Below, piece after piece: positions 1 through 9,090 of a DNA stretch of 41,350 bases. Numbering within the stretch: position 1 is the stretch's first letter; each line of letters starts with the position of its first letter. The notes below the pieces were generated by a model, which had not been told where the DNA came from, did not search any database, and saw nothing but the letters and a program-made list of their open reading frames with translations. Source of the DNA: an uncultured Alphaproteobacteria bacterium (GTDB lineage Bacteria; Pseudomonadota; Alphaproteobacteria; HIMB59). Made by a program: the position numbers and the translations under genes. The DNA lies in the NCBI GenBank assembly GCA_902521155.1, contig CABYQR010000010.1:1-41350 (forward strand). The letters are read 5' to 3'.

Positions 1-688
1 CTTTCGATTTAAGAGTTTCCTCTCTTATATTAGTCCATAATTTTCTTAAGTAGTTGAAGTCAGCAATTATGTCCTCATCCTGAGCCGTTATAGCATTTGT
101 CCTTATTATTATTGACATCCCTTCTGGTAAATTAAATCCATCATGTAGCTTTTTGAGTCTTTTTCTATCTAGTTGATTAGAAATTTTCTTTGAAACACCA
201 CCATTAGAGGAATTATTTGGAAGTAAGACACTGTATCTTCCAGGTAAAGATATAAAAGTAGTTATTGCTGCCCCTTTATTTCCTCTTTCCTCTTTAACTA
301 TTTGTATTAAAAGTACTTGATCTTTTTTAATAACATCCTGAATCTTATATTTTCTATAAAAAGATAAAAATTGCTTTTTATTCTTCTTTTCATCATCAAT
401 TTCCTCATTTGAATTCTCATTTTTTAAAATTTTTTCATTATGAGGTATCTTAAAATAGCTAGGATGGATCTCATCAAAAGGTAAAAAAGCCTTTTTTTCA
501 GTTCCAAAATCAATAAAGGCAGCCTGTAAAGAGGGTTCAACTCTAGAGACGGTTCCCAGGTAAATATTATTCTTTTTACTAGATATTAATTCATCAGAAT
601 AGTCGAAATAATTAACTTCTTGACCGTCTGTTGCAATAATACAGATTTCTGAATTGATGTTTCCATCAATAAAAATTCTTTTTGACAT
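1..688 (-). CDS. rne: Ribonuclease E/G, N-terminal part (cut by window start)
   Basis: Endoribonuclease of RNA decay and rRNA/tRNA processing; only the first ~229 residues lie in the window. The ATG is at 688-686 and the protein opens MSKRIFIDG, followed by the S1 region (NIYLGTVSRVEPSLQAAFIDFG, written here in part: GTVSRVEPSLQAAFIDFG) and then KEERGNKGAAITTFISLPGRY and LPEGMSIIIRT, all close to E. coli RNase E. Between the S1 strands (about residues 80-105) is a Glu/Asp/Lys-rich insert, of the kind seen in alphaproteobacterial RNase E. The gene diverges from mrcA across 54 bases. The catalytic Asp residues and C-terminal scaffold lie outside the window, so RNase E cannot be told from RNase G by length; the insert favours RNase E. 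Confidence 0.93.
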   Translation of the reverse strand, partial: MSKRIFIDGNINSEICIIATDGQEVNYFDYSDELISSKKNNIYLGTVSRVEPSLQAAFIDFGTEKKAFLPFDEIHPSYFKIPHNEKILKNENSNEEIDDEKKNKKQFLSFYRKYKIQDVIKKDQVLLIQIVKEERGNKGAAITTFISLPGRYSVLLPNNSSNGGVSKKISNQLDRKRLKKLHDGFNLPEGMSIIIRTNAITAQDEDIIADFNYLRKLWTNIREETLKSK

Positions 689-742
689 GTTTTTAAATCC
701 TTTTGATATGATAAATTACAAACAACTTTTGAGTTATTTGTT

Positions 743-3040
743 ATGAAACTTTTTAATTTGATAAAATACATTTTCTTAATTCTTGTACTAGGTATTTCTA
801 TACTTATTATTTTTATTTGGAATATCCAAGAAGAATTACCAAAGAGTAATATATCTGATTATTTTCCAAATGAAATAACTAAAATATATGACGAAAATTA
901 TGATCTTTTATATCACGTAGGTACAAGAGATAGATTTTATCTAGAATATTCAGACATACCCTTAAATATGATTAATGCTATCATGGCAGCCGAAGATAAG
1001 ACTTTTTTTGAACACCAGGGTTTTGATATAAAAGGTATTGCCAATGCTTTTAAAATTAATATTAGAAATATTTTTAAAAAGACTGATAGTAATTATGTAG
1101 GTGCTTCAACTATTACCCAACAATTAGTTAAAAATATTCTTTTAAATAATGATCAAACAATATCAAGAAAACTAAAAGAATTAATTTTATCTATAAGGAT
1201 AGAAAGATCATACTCAAAGAAATTTATTTTAGAATTATATTTAAATGAAATTTATTTTGGAAGAAGATCCTATGGCATAGCCTCAGCTGCTCATAACTAT
1301 TTTAATAAATCTATCTTCGATTTAGAATTAAATGAATTTGCTTACCTTGCAGCTCTTCCAAAAGGTCCAAATAATTATGATCCAAAAAAAAATTATAAAA
1401 AAGCTTTAGATAGAAGAAATTATGTACTTAAACAAATGTTATTAAATAAATTTATTACCCCAGATGAGTATGATACTGAAGTTAATAAAAAAATAACAGT
1501 CTCTGATAGGGATAATAAAAAATATTTATTAGATTATAAAACTGATTATATTTTACAAAGTATAGATAAATATTCCTCATATTCGAGTAATGCTTACTAT
1601 ATCCAATCAACTATAAATCAAGATATTCAAAGAATTGCAGAAAAATCTTTAGTAGATAATTTATTTTTACTTGAAAAAAAATATCGAAGTTGGCAAGGTT
1701 CTTATAAAAACCTTGATAATATCATAAAATCTGATTTAAAAAATAATTGGGTTATAGCCAAAGTTTCAAAAATAAAAAAGGATCACACTGAAGTTACCAT
1801 TTTAAATAGTGATGAAATTATTAATCTTAGTCATTTAGATAATTTATTTGGTTCTAAAAAACAAAACCCAAAAAACTTTTTAAAAGTTAATGATTTCATA
1901 TTTATTACTAAAATTAATAATCAATATCTCTTTGCACAAGAACCTAAAATCAATGGTTCAGTTTTGGTTATTGATCCATTTAATGGAGATATACTAGCAA
2001 TGGTCGGTGGTGTTAGTTATCTTAATAGTAAGTTTAACAGGGCAACACAAGCTTTTAGACAACCTGGTTCCTCCATTAAACCATTTATTTACGCACAAGC
2101 AATTGAACAAAATAAATATCTACCAAATTCAATTATACTTGACTCTGATATCATTCTAGACCAAGGGCCTAATTTACCTACATGGATTCCTAAAAATTAT
2201 TCTAACAAATCTTATGGCACAATGACTTTTAGAAAAGCATTAGAGACTTCTAATAATCTGGTTACTTTAAAAATAGGACTAGATTTAGGACTACCATCTG
2301 TTAATTCTTTTTTTAATAATATTAACTTATATCAAAATAATAAATCTAATGATGTATATTCTTTATTATTAGGTGCTATAGAAAATAATTTATTAAATAT
2401 TACAAAATCATACTCATTATTTGTTAATGGAGGATATGAGGTAAATCCTAATATCATTAAAAAAGTAGTTTCAGACACAGGTCAATTAATAGCTAATCAA
2501 GACTACTATGAATGTAAATTTTGTAAATTTAATATAAAGGATAGATCTTATAGAAAACCAATAATCAAACCTAACAATTTAAATTCCATTACTCCTCAAA
2601 CATCTTTTCAGATACTAAATATTTTACGTGGTGCGGTTGAAAGAGGAACAGCTAAATCTTTAAATGAAATTGATTATCCTATAGCGGGGAAAACAGGAAC
2701 TACAAATGAAAGTAAAGATTTGTGGTTTTTTGGACTGACGCCAAAATTCGTTGTAGGTGTGTATGTTGGATATGATATACCTAAAAAAATAGGCTATAAA
2801 GAAACAGGATCATCTGTAGCCTTACCTGTTTTTAAAAGTTTTATAAAAGAATACTTGAATAATAATGACCTTGATAACGATGCTTTTTTCATACCTCAAA
2901 ACTTAATTTTAAAAAAAATTGATATTGATACTGGTTTATTTTCAGATCAAGATGACTCTATGATAGAATTTTTTACTAAAGATCAACTTGAAACTATTAA
3001 TAATCTTAATAAAGTGGATAATATAGGTGGAATTAATTAA
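743..3040 (+). CDS. mrcA: Penicillin-binding protein 1A (bifunctional transglycosylase/transpeptidase)
   Basis: Class A PBP that polymerises and cross-links peptidoglycan at the outer face of the inner membrane. One N-terminal membrane anchor spans about residues 7-26. The GT51 transglycosylase domain carries the catalytic Glu84 in AAEDKTFFEHQGFD, then GASTITQQLVKN (~120) and ELYLNEIYFGRRSYGIA. The transpeptidase domain has the SxxK serine in RQPGSSIKPF (~residue 443), SNN (SxN motif) in ETSNNL and GKTGTT (~650). At 765 residues it is a little shorter than the 800-850 usual in Proteobacteria. Its TAA stop shares one base with the prfB ATG, so the two are translationally coupled; mrcA followed by prfB is a common alphaproteobacterial order. 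Confidence 0.96.
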   Translation: MKLFNLIKYIFLILVLGISILIIFIWNIQEELPKSNISDYFPNEITKIYDENYDLLYHVGTRDRFYLEYSDIPLNMINAIMAAEDKTFFEHQGFDIKGIANAFKINIRNIFKKTDSNYVGASTITQQLVKNILLNNDQTISRKLKELILSIRIERSYSKKFILELYLNEIYFGRRSYGIASAAHNYFNKSIFDLELNEFAYLAALPKGPNNYDPKKNYKKALDRRNYVLKQMLLNKFITPDEYDTEVNKKITVSDRDNKKYLLDYKTDYILQSIDKYSSYSSNAYYIQSTINQDIQRIAEKSLVDNLFLLEKKYRSWQGSYKNLDNIIKSDLKNNWVIAKVSKIKKDHTEVTILNSDEIINLSHLDNLFGSKKQNPKNFLKVNDFIFITKINNQYLFAQEPKINGSVLVIDPFNGDILAMVGGVSYLNSKFNRATQAFRQPGSSIKPFIYAQAIEQNKYLPNSIILDSDIILDQGPNLPTWIPKNYSNKSYGTMTFRKALETSNNLVTLKIGLDLGLPSVNSFFNNINLYQNNKSNDVYSLLLGAIENNLLNITKSYSLFVNGGYEVNPNIIKKVVSDTGQLIANQDYYECKFCKFNIKDRSYRKPIIKPNNLNSITPQTSFQILNILRGAVERGTAKSLNEIDYPIAGKTGTTNESKDLWFFGLTPKFVVGVYVGYDIPKKIGYKETGSSVALPVFKSFIKEYLNNNDLDNDAFFIPQNLILKKIDIDTGLFSDQDDSMIEFFTKDQLETINNLNKVDNIGGIN

Positions 3041-4138
3041 TGGATAAGTTTGAATTTATAAACCTTTTAAAAGAAATAGATGATCTTTTGGACTTAACAG
3101 GGAGGGGTCTTTGACTACAATACCACCACTAAGAAAATTGAAGAAATAAATCTAATTCTTTCTAACTCAGATAACTGGATTAATATTGATTTAATTAATA
3201 AATCTCAATCAGAGTTAAAATCATTGAAACGTAATTTAGAAAGTTTTGATGAATTTAAAAAGCAATATTCAGAATATAAAGAATTTGTTGATATCTATGA
3301 TTCTTTTCTAGATAAGGAAAAAAATGAATTAATTTTAAATTTAAAAAATTTAAAAATAAGTTTAAACAAATTGAAAATTCAATCTTTATTAAATGGTAAA
3401 GCTGATGATTGTAATTGTTTTTTAGAAATTCATGCAGGTGCAGGAGGTACTGAAAGTCAAGATTGGGCTGAAATGCTTTTAAGAATGTATGAGAGATTTG
3501 CTGAAAAAAACAATTATAAATCTACTATCATCGATTTCCAAAAAGGTGAGGATGCAGGTATTAAAAATGCAACTATTCTTGTTTCGGGTTTTAAATCTTA
3601 TGGATACTTAAAAAAAGAGTCTGGTATTCATAGACTAGTCAGGATTTCTCCCTTTGACTCAAATAAAAGAAGACACACTAGTTTTTCGAGTGTATGGACA
3701 TATCCAGAAGTAAATGAAAATATTGAAATTGAAATTAATCCCAAAGATATAAGGGTAGATACGTTTAGAGCATCAGGTGCAGGTGGACAGCATATTAACA
3801 CAACAGATAGCGCTGTAAGAATTACCCACCTTAAATATAATGTTGTTGTGCAAAGTCAAAATGAAAGATCTCAACACAGAAACAAAGATACAGCAATGAA
3901 AATGCTTAAATCTAGAGTTTATGAAATTGAATTAGATAAACAAAATGATGAAAAGAAAAAGAATGAAAGTAATAAAAAAGAAATAGGCTGGGGTAATCAA
4001 ATAAGATCTTATGTACTTCACCCATATAAAATGATTAAGGATTTAAGAACAAACTATCAAACATCCAAAACAGACTATGTATTGGATGGTAATATTTTTG
4101 AATTTTTAGAATCAGGGCTCGTAGATGCAAAAGATTAA
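3040..4138 (+). CDS. prfB: Peptide chain release factor 2, expressed by programmed +1 frameshift
   Basis: RF2 recognises UGA and UAA stop codons and triggers peptide release. Translation starts at ATG 3040 and reads 24 codons to a CTT followed by an in-frame TGA at 3112-3114. A +1 slip continues from GAC at 3113, giving DYNTTTKKIEEINLIL, which matches E. coli RF2 after its own shift. The spliced product is 365 residues, the same length as E. coli RF2. The SPF anticodon-like tripeptide is at about 203-205 (ISPFDSNKRRHTSFSS) and the catalytic GGQ at about 248-250 (RASGAGGQHIN). The gene must be joined across the shift; calling only the downstream frame from an internal TTG would lose the first 61 residues. 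Confidence 0.97.
3101..3115 (+). other. prfB: prfB programmed +1 frameshift site
   Basis: The bases GGAGGGGTCTTTGAC contain a Shine-Dalgarno-like purine run directly upstream of the slippery CTT (3109-3111) and the in-frame TGA (3112-3114) followed by C. This is the known RF2 autoregulatory element: scarce RF2 slows decoding of UGA and favours the shift into the RF2 frame. Confidence 0.95.
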
Positions 4139-5156
4139 ATATATAACCATTTTATTAATACTAATTTTAATAAATAAATCCTTCGCTTATGATTATTCAT
4201 TTAAAAATAAAGATTATGAAATAAATTTAGATTTCGTAAACGGCAACATTAAAAGTTTAAAGTTTATATACTTTAATGGAGAACAAAAAAATTTTGGTTT
4301 AATTGATTATAATAAAAATAATATAGACATATCTATAAGTACTAATCAAATTTCTTTTGATCAATTTAAAAAAGTTTTTCCAAAACCACAAAAAAATCAA
4401 AAACTTAATAGAAAAATAATATTTAATTGGGACATAGCAGAGCTACTTATTTCAGAAAATTATTCATTAAAATCCAATAAACTAAAATTTTTATACGACA
4501 AAGGTTTTAAATCAATGACATTTTTTGACTCAAAAAAAGAGTTTGAATTCTCTATTATACCTTCAGATTTAAATAATAAGCAAATTTACTTATTTTCAAA
4601 AAATGCTGGCCAGTTTTTTTATGCTCAAAAAATTACTAAAAATGTAATAGGTGGTGTTCTGATAGGTAAGGGTGATTTTAGAAAATTTGATGATTATGAT
4701 TTGAATGTAAAAGTTAAAGATTTTAGTATAAATAAAGAAGGTCAGTTTTATGATTTAATTTTTACATCTAGATTACTAGATATATTTTCTATATTACAAA
4801 ATAGCCAAGATAAATTTAATTATATGGAAGTACCTATCTCGAAAAGAGGAAAAAAATTCACTTTTGATCATGCTCTGATGCTAGGGGGTACCGTAGCATT
4901 TTCATTTAAAGGAGAGGCAAATCCAAGTCAAAAAACTGCTAATGTAAATGGTACATATGGGCCTTTATATTTATTCGAGCAGAATTTTAAAAATATTCCT
5001 TTTGTCAGTGAGTTATTTGGAAAAAATGTTGAAGAGAGCCTGTTAGCTGCTGACTTTAAAGTTAAAAAAAATGGAAATAAAACTGAATTCATCTTTAATC
5101 CTTTATCTATTCTAACACCCGGTAAAACAAGAAACTTTTTCGATATCTGGGAGTAG
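4125..5156 (+). CDS. Short secreted AsmA/DUF3971-like protein
   Basis: It has a clear signal peptide (MQKIKYITILLILILINKSFA, first ~21 residues, cleaved before YDYSF). The C-terminal ~100 residues, with a run of GGTVAFSFKG, GTYGPLYLFEQNFKNIPFV, SLLAADFKV and FNPLSILTPGKTRNFF, resemble the end of the DUF3971/AsmA-like C-terminal region of large envelope proteins (YhdP type), where the pattern is LLGNIPLVG...FAATY...VNPLS.L.PG..RN.F. Those proteins are usually about 1000 residues or more; this one is 343 and starts with a secretion signal instead of a long beta-helical bridge. It overlaps the end of prfB by 14 bases and so is probably co-transcribed. Role inferred: outer envelope lipid handling or assembly. 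Assigned from pattern only. Confidence 0.6.
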   Translation: MQKIKYITILLILILINKSFAYDYSFKNKDYEINLDFVNGNIKSLKFIYFNGEQKNFGLIDYNKNNIDISISTNQISFDQFKKVFPKPQKNQKLNRKIIFNWDIAELLISENYSLKSNKLKFLYDKGFKSMTFFDSKKEFEFSIIPSDLNNKQIYLFSKNAGQFFYAQKITKNVIGGVLIGKGDFRKFDDYDLNVKVKDFSINKEGQFYDLIFTSRLLDIFSILQNSQDKFNYMEVPISKRGKKFTFDHALMLGGTVAFSFKGEANPSQKTANVNGTYGPLYLFEQNFKNIPFVSELFGKNVEESLLAADFKVKKNGNKTEFIFNPLSILTPGKTRNFFDIWE

Positions 5157-5160
5157 TTGT

Positions 5161-5604
5161 TTAATAGATTTTAATCTTATCACCAACAGTTATAAAACCT
5201 GATGAAATGATCTCTGCTCTTACTCCACTTTTATTTACTAATAATTTTACTAAATTTGGTATGTCTAACTTTTTTTGTAGATAATTGCAAGGTTGACACA
5301 ATTCATGTATTTTTAAAACAACGTTTTGAATAATAATTTTTTTATTAATATACTTACTTAAATTAATTCCTGAAATAATAATATTTCTTCTAAAATCTTT
5401 GTATTCTACATTTTTTCTAATATTTTTGTTAAATGCATCTATTTCCTCTAAATTTATAAACGTTACTTGCTCTTTTTTATTTTTATAATGATTATAATAT
5501 CTATCATTAACAATGCCTTTATCTTTTTCAAGGAAAGCTTGATTTACATAGCACGTTTTATTATCACTAGTGCTTGTTATATTTATAAATTCTATTTTAC
5601 TCAT
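5161..5604 (-). CDS. MOSC domain protein
   Basis: MOSC domains bind the molybdenum cofactor or carry sulfur from a conserved cysteine. Visible family features are the DRYYNHY motif near residue 35, FRRNIIISGINL (~70-82), the conserved Cys in HELCQPCNYLQ (~107-113) and GVRAEIISSGFITVGDKI at the end. At 147 residues it is a stand-alone MOSC protein without the N-terminal beta-barrel or ferredoxin parts of YiiM/YcbX. It converges on the AsmA-like gene, with four bases between the stops. The substrate cannot be inferred. Confidence 0.82.
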   Translation of the reverse strand: MSKIEFINITSTSDNKTCYVNQAFLEKDKGIVNDRYYNHYKNKKEQVTFINLEEIDAFNKNIRKNVEYKDFRRNIIISGINLSKYINKKIIIQNVVLKIHELCQPCNYLQKKLDIPNLVKLLVNKSGVRAEIISSGFITVGDKIKIY

Positions 5605-5649
5605 TTTTTTTAAATGAATTATTTTACTTATTCTTGTATATTTATATTT

Positions 5650-5922
5650 ATGAATGATGATACTAATTTATATAATCAAAGAAATATTTTAATTAGAAAC
5701 TTTTTAATTTTTTCTAGATTAGCTCCATTTGTAACTAGTTTTATAGGTTCTATTCTCATCAATAAAATCTTTCTAAAAACACCTAATCTTATTAATCTTG
5801 ACACAATTGTAATTTTTATTTCCCTATACTTGGTTTTATATGTTTTCATTTCATACACAAAAAATCTTTGTGAACAACTTGCTGTAGTTAATCAAAAGAT
5901 TAATACCCACAGTAAAAATTAA
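5650..5922 (+). CDS. Small two-helix membrane protein, unknown function
   Basis: A 90-residue protein from ATG 5650 (MNDDTNLYNQ); an in-frame ATG at 5614 would add twelve mostly hydrophobic residues but lies only nine bases from the divergent MOSC start. Neither start has a convincing ribosome site. Two hydrophobic segments are visible, around APFVTSFIGSILINKIFL and LDTIVIFISLYLVLYVFI, followed by a short polar tail ending KINTHSKN. I do not recognise the family. It lies just upstream of the LexA box of umuD and is read in the same direction. Confidence 0.5.
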   Translation: MNDDTNLYNQRNILIRNFLIFSRLAPFVTSFIGSILINKIFLKTPNLINLDTIVIFISLYLVLYVFISYTKNLCEQLAVVNQKINTHSKN

Positions 5923-5977
5923 AAATATTAAATTTAACAGTTTTTTACTTCACCTAGGCCCATAATAGTTTATAAAA

Positions 5978-5992
5978 GAACAAAATATGAAC
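5978..5992 (+). promoter_or_regulatory. Putative LexA (SOS) box overlapping umuD start
   Basis: GAAC-AAAATAT-GAAC is the reverse complement form of the alphaproteobacterial LexA site GTTC-N7-GTTC. It covers the umuD ATG (5987-5989). One such match is expected by chance in about this much AT-rich DNA, so the call rests on its position at an SOS polymerase operon. Confidence 0.65.
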
Positions 5993-6415
5993 AAAAATGA
6001 GTCTGATAATAATCCTATGCCTGATCTTATTCCCTTTGTTTTATCTAGGATTTCTGCTGGATTTCCTTCTCCTGCTGATGATTATATAGAAAATAACCTT
6101 AGCCTATCTGATTTACTTATCAAAAATCATTTATCTACTTTTCTGATGAAGGCAAGTGGAGACTCTATGATTGAAGTTGGCATTAATCACAATGATATCT
6201 TATTAGTTGACCGTAGTTTAGATGCTAAAAATAGAGATATTGTAATTGCCATATTTGAGGGCAATCTCACCGTAAAACGGCTTTTGATTAAAGCAAAAGA
6301 ATCCGTAGTGTTGAAGTCTGAAAATCCCTTATATGATGATATTTTGATACCTGAGATTTCAGATCTAGAGATATGGGGTGTTGTGACTAGCGTTATTCAT
6401 CAGTTTATAAAATAG
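5987..6415 (+). CDS. umuD: UmuD, SOS mutagenesis protein (S24 self-cleaving)
   Basis: RecA-stimulated autoprotease whose cleaved form joins UmuC to make DNA polymerase V. The putative cleavage site is Ala24-Gly25 in SAGFPSPA (E. coli has Cys24-Gly25), the catalytic Ser60 is in ASGDSMIE and the Lys97 in TVKRLL; the numbering equals that of the E. coli protein. Length is 142 residues against 139 in E. coli. The stop codon is immediately followed by the umuC ATG. Control by LexA is suggested by the box overlapping the start codon. Confidence 0.95.
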   Translation: MNKNESDNNPMPDLIPFVLSRISAGFPSPADDYIENNLSLSDLLIKNHLSTFLMKASGDSMIEVGINHNDILLVDRSLDAKNRDIVIAIFEGNLTVKRLLIKAKESVVLKSENPLYDDILIPEISDLEIWGVVTSVIHQFIK

Positions 6416-7690
6416 ATGAAAGTAGTTGCCTTGGTGGATTGTAATTCTTTTTATGCCTCTTGTGAGACTATCTTCAAACCATATCTACGAAATCAACCAG
6501 TAGTGGTCCTGTCTAACAATGATGGCTGCGTGATAGCTAGGAGCTCCTTAGCAAAGAAGATAGGTATTAAAATGGGAGTTCCTTTTTTTCAAATTAAACA
6601 AATAATCAAAAAACACCCAGTTCAGGTATTTTCTTCTAATTATAGCTTATATGGCAATATTTCATCCAGGGTTATGGGTGTGTTAAAAAATTATTGTGAT
6701 CAACTAGAGATATATTCAGTTGATGAGGCTTTTTTAATTCTTAATAAGTTTTCTCAAAGATCTTTTTATACAAGAGCACAGGAAATTCAAAGGGTAACAA
6801 AAAAGTGGTTAGGGGTGCCGGTAAGCATAGGTATAGCAAAAAATAAAACCTTATCAAAGGTAGCTAATTATTTGGCAAAAAAGGATGAGACAGGACACCA
6901 GGTAGTTGAGTTATTAAATCAAAAGCAAATTGAAATAGCCCTAAAAGTTATAGATGTAGGGGATATTTGGGGAATAGGGCAAAGAATAAACATTTTTCTT
7001 CAATCTCAAGGAATAAAATCTGCCTATGATCTGTATAAGTCAGATCCAAGATGGATAAGACAACACCTCGGTGTAGTAGGGGAACGAACATATAGGGAAT
7101 TACATGGGGAGATGTGTTTCCCTATTATTGAAAAAGAACAAGCGAAAAAGCAATGCAGAGTTTCTAGATCATTTGAAAACTATGTATGTGATTTTAAGAA
7201 TTTAGAAAAAAGAATAATATCCTATGCAACAAGAGCTTCAGAAAAAATTAGATCAGATAAATTACAAGCAAAAAAAATTACAGTTTTTATTCGAACTAAT
7301 AAGTTTAATAAGAAATATAATTCTTATAGTGGATTTAAAACGTATGACTTTATTTCGCCCACTAATGATCTATTTGAGATTATTAAAGTGGCAGTAAATA
7401 CATTACAAAAAATATACCAACCAGGAATTAAATATAAAAAAGCAGGCATACTACTGTCAGATTTAAGTGAAGAAGGTATTTATAATAAAGACTTATTTTT
7501 TAATAAATCTGAAGAGAATATCTTAAAAAAAGTAAGAGTTAATAAAGTATTTGATCGTTTAAACCGAAGATATGGTAGCGGGACTATCTGTATAGCAAAA
7601 GAGAATTATGAAAGATTCTACATTACTAGACGGAAAAATCTTAGCCCCGCTTACACATCAAGTTTTAATGAACTACCATCCGTTGGTTAA
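6416..7690 (+). CDS. umuC: UmuC, Y-family DNA polymerase V catalytic subunit
   Basis: Error-prone lesion bypass polymerase, active with cleaved UmuD. The catalytic acidic residues are visible in ALVDCNSFYASCE (Asp8) and in YSVDEAFL (~101-104). The finger region LSNNDGCVIARSSLAKKIGI and the palm and thumb stretches VSIGIAKNKTLSKVANYLAKK and WGIGQR are typical. Length is 424 residues (E. coli 422), and the C-terminal tail RKNLSPAYTSSFNELP fits the UmuC-specific DUF4113 end. The gene begins directly after the umuD stop. The base composition of umuDC looks less AT-rich than the flanking genes. The last four bases overlap the convergent trpB2-type gene. Confidence 0.96.
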   Translation: MKVVALVDCNSFYASCETIFKPYLRNQPVVVLSNNDGCVIARSSLAKKIGIKMGVPFFQIKQIIKKHPVQVFSSNYSLYGNISSRVMGVLKNYCDQLEIYSVDEAFLILNKFSQRSFYTRAQEIQRVTKKWLGVPVSIGIAKNKTLSKVANYLAKKDETGHQVVELLNQKQIEIALKVIDVGDIWGIGQRINIFLQSQGIKSAYDLYKSDPRWIRQHLGVVGERTYRELHGEMCFPIIEKEQAKKQCRVSRSFENYVCDFKNLEKRIISYATRASEKIRSDKLQAKKITVFIRTNKFNKKYNSYSGFKTYDFISPTNDLFEIIKVAVNTLQKIYQPGIKYKKAGILLSDLSEEGIYNKDLFFNKSEENILKKVRVNKVFDRLNRRYGSGTICIAKENYERFYITRRKNLSPAYTSSFNELPSVG

Positions 7691-9048
7691 TTAACTGCAG
7701 GAATAGAAGCCATTGATTCTTCAAAAGCCTTTGTGTCAAAGGAGTCTTCGGCTAGTTTTCCAGAGAAATAATCCATATATGCTTGCATATCAAAATGACC
7801 ATGACCGCAAAGATTAAATAATATTGATTTAGAATTACCTTCTACTTTGCACTTCAATGCCTCATCAACAGCCCCTTTAATGGCATGTGTTGCTTCAGGT
7901 GCAGGCATAATACCTTCCGTTCTTGCAAATTGAATACCGGCCTCTAGACACTCTTTTTGGTTATAAGCACGAGGTTCAACGTGTCCATGATGAACTAAGT
8001 GACTAAGCATAGGAGCCATACCATGATATCTTAATCCACCTACATGAGTAGGTGAGGGCATGAAGTCAGAACCTAAAGTATGCATTTTCATCAAAGGTGT
8101 TGATTTTAAAGCATCACCAAAATCATATGAAAATTTCCCCTTTGTCAAAGAAGGGCATGAGGAAGGTTCAACTGCAATAGCTCGAACTTCCTGTTCTCCT
8201 CTGAACTTCTTTCCAAGAAAAGGATTACAAAGTCCTGAAAAATTACTTCCACCACCAGTACAACCTACAACTATATCTGGATAATCATCGGCAAGTTCCA
8301 TTTGAAGAAGAGCTTCTTGGCCAATAATTGATTGATGCATAAGAACATGATTTAAAACGCTTCCTAATGCATAATTAGTATCTTCATTGGTAGCAGCAAC
8401 TTCCGCAGCTTCTGAAATAGCTATTCCCAAGGAACCTGAATTATGTGGATCTTTTTCAAGAATAGCTCTTCCTGAATTAGTTAAATCAGATGGACTAGCT
8501 ACAACACTTCCACCATAGCTCTCAATAATAGCTTTTCTATAGGGTTTTTGATCAAAGCTTACTTTCACCATAAAAACTTTTATCTCTATGCCGAACCTAG
8601 CTCCTGCATATGCTAAAGCAGTACCCCATTGACCAGCTCCTGTTTCTGTGGCAATTTTTTTTATACCCGCTTCTTTGTTATAAAAAGCCTGAGCTAGAGC
8701 AGTATTGGGTTTATGACTGCCAGACGGACTTGCACCCTCATATTTGTAATAGATTCTAGCTGGTGTATCTAGCTCTTTCTCTAAAGCACGAGCTCTGACA
8801 AGAGGAGTACACCTCCATCGGCTGTAAGCTTCTAATACAGGCTTAGGTATATCAATATATCTTTCTTGAGATACTTCCTGCATGATTAAATCCATTGGAA
8901 ATAATGGAGCTAAATCATCGGGGCCTATGGGTTGTTTTGTTCCTGGATTTAAAGGGGGACTCATTGGTTCCTTTAAATCCGCTACCAGATTGTACCATTG
9001 TTTCGGCACATCACTGTCTTTTAAAAAAAATTTACTATCCTCACTCAT
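7687..9048 (-). CDS. trpB: Tryptophan synthase beta chain, TrpB2 type
   Basis: PLP enzyme that condenses indole with serine. The PLP lysine is Lys113 in PSGSHKPNTALAQ and the phosphate loop is GCTGGGSNFSG (~264-274). The TrpB2 subtype shows in the long N-terminal extension (PPLNPGTKQPIGPDDLAPLFP), WRCTPLVRARALE, EGASPSGSHK and the HVGGLRYHGMAP block, which TrpB1 lacks. Length, 453 residues, is normal for TrpB2. No trpA or other trp gene is near, so it may act alone, for example in indole salvage. The sequence is strongly conserved and its codon use is clearly less AT-rich than most of the window. It is convergent with umuC. Confidence 0.93.
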   Translation of the reverse strand: MSEDSKFFLKDSDVPKQWYNLVADLKEPMSPPLNPGTKQPIGPDDLAPLFPMDLIMQEVSQERYIDIPKPVLEAYSRWRCTPLVRARALEKELDTPARIYYKYEGASPSGSHKPNTALAQAFYNKEAGIKKIATETGAGQWGTALAYAGARFGIEIKVFMVKVSFDQKPYRKAIIESYGGSVVASPSDLTNSGRAILEKDPHNSGSLGIAISEAAEVAATNEDTNYALGSVLNHVLMHQSIIGQEALLQMELADDYPDIVVGCTGGGSNFSGLCNPFLGKKFRGEQEVRAIAVEPSSCPSLTKGKFSYDFGDALKSTPLMKMHTLGSDFMPSPTHVGGLRYHGMAPMLSHLVHHGHVEPRAYNQKECLEAGIQFARTEGIMPAPEATHAIKGAVDEALKCKVEGNSKSILFNLCGHGHFDMQAYMDYFSGKLAEDSFDTKAFEESMASIPAVN

Positions 9049-9090
9049 GATGAATGAAGCTTAATGTATTTTAAATTAGAAAAGTAGTTT

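Noticed and set aside
586-771. Short minus-strand frame across the rne start
   Set aside because: It overlaps the rne start in another frame and has no coding character.
3112-3114. In-frame TGA as a sign of a broken prfB
   Set aside because: The site is the canonical RF2 frameshift signal and the joined protein is full length.
8060-9064. Reading frames on the plus strand inside the trpB2 gene
   Set aside because: They are antisense shadows of a strongly conserved gene and have no family features or ribosome sites.
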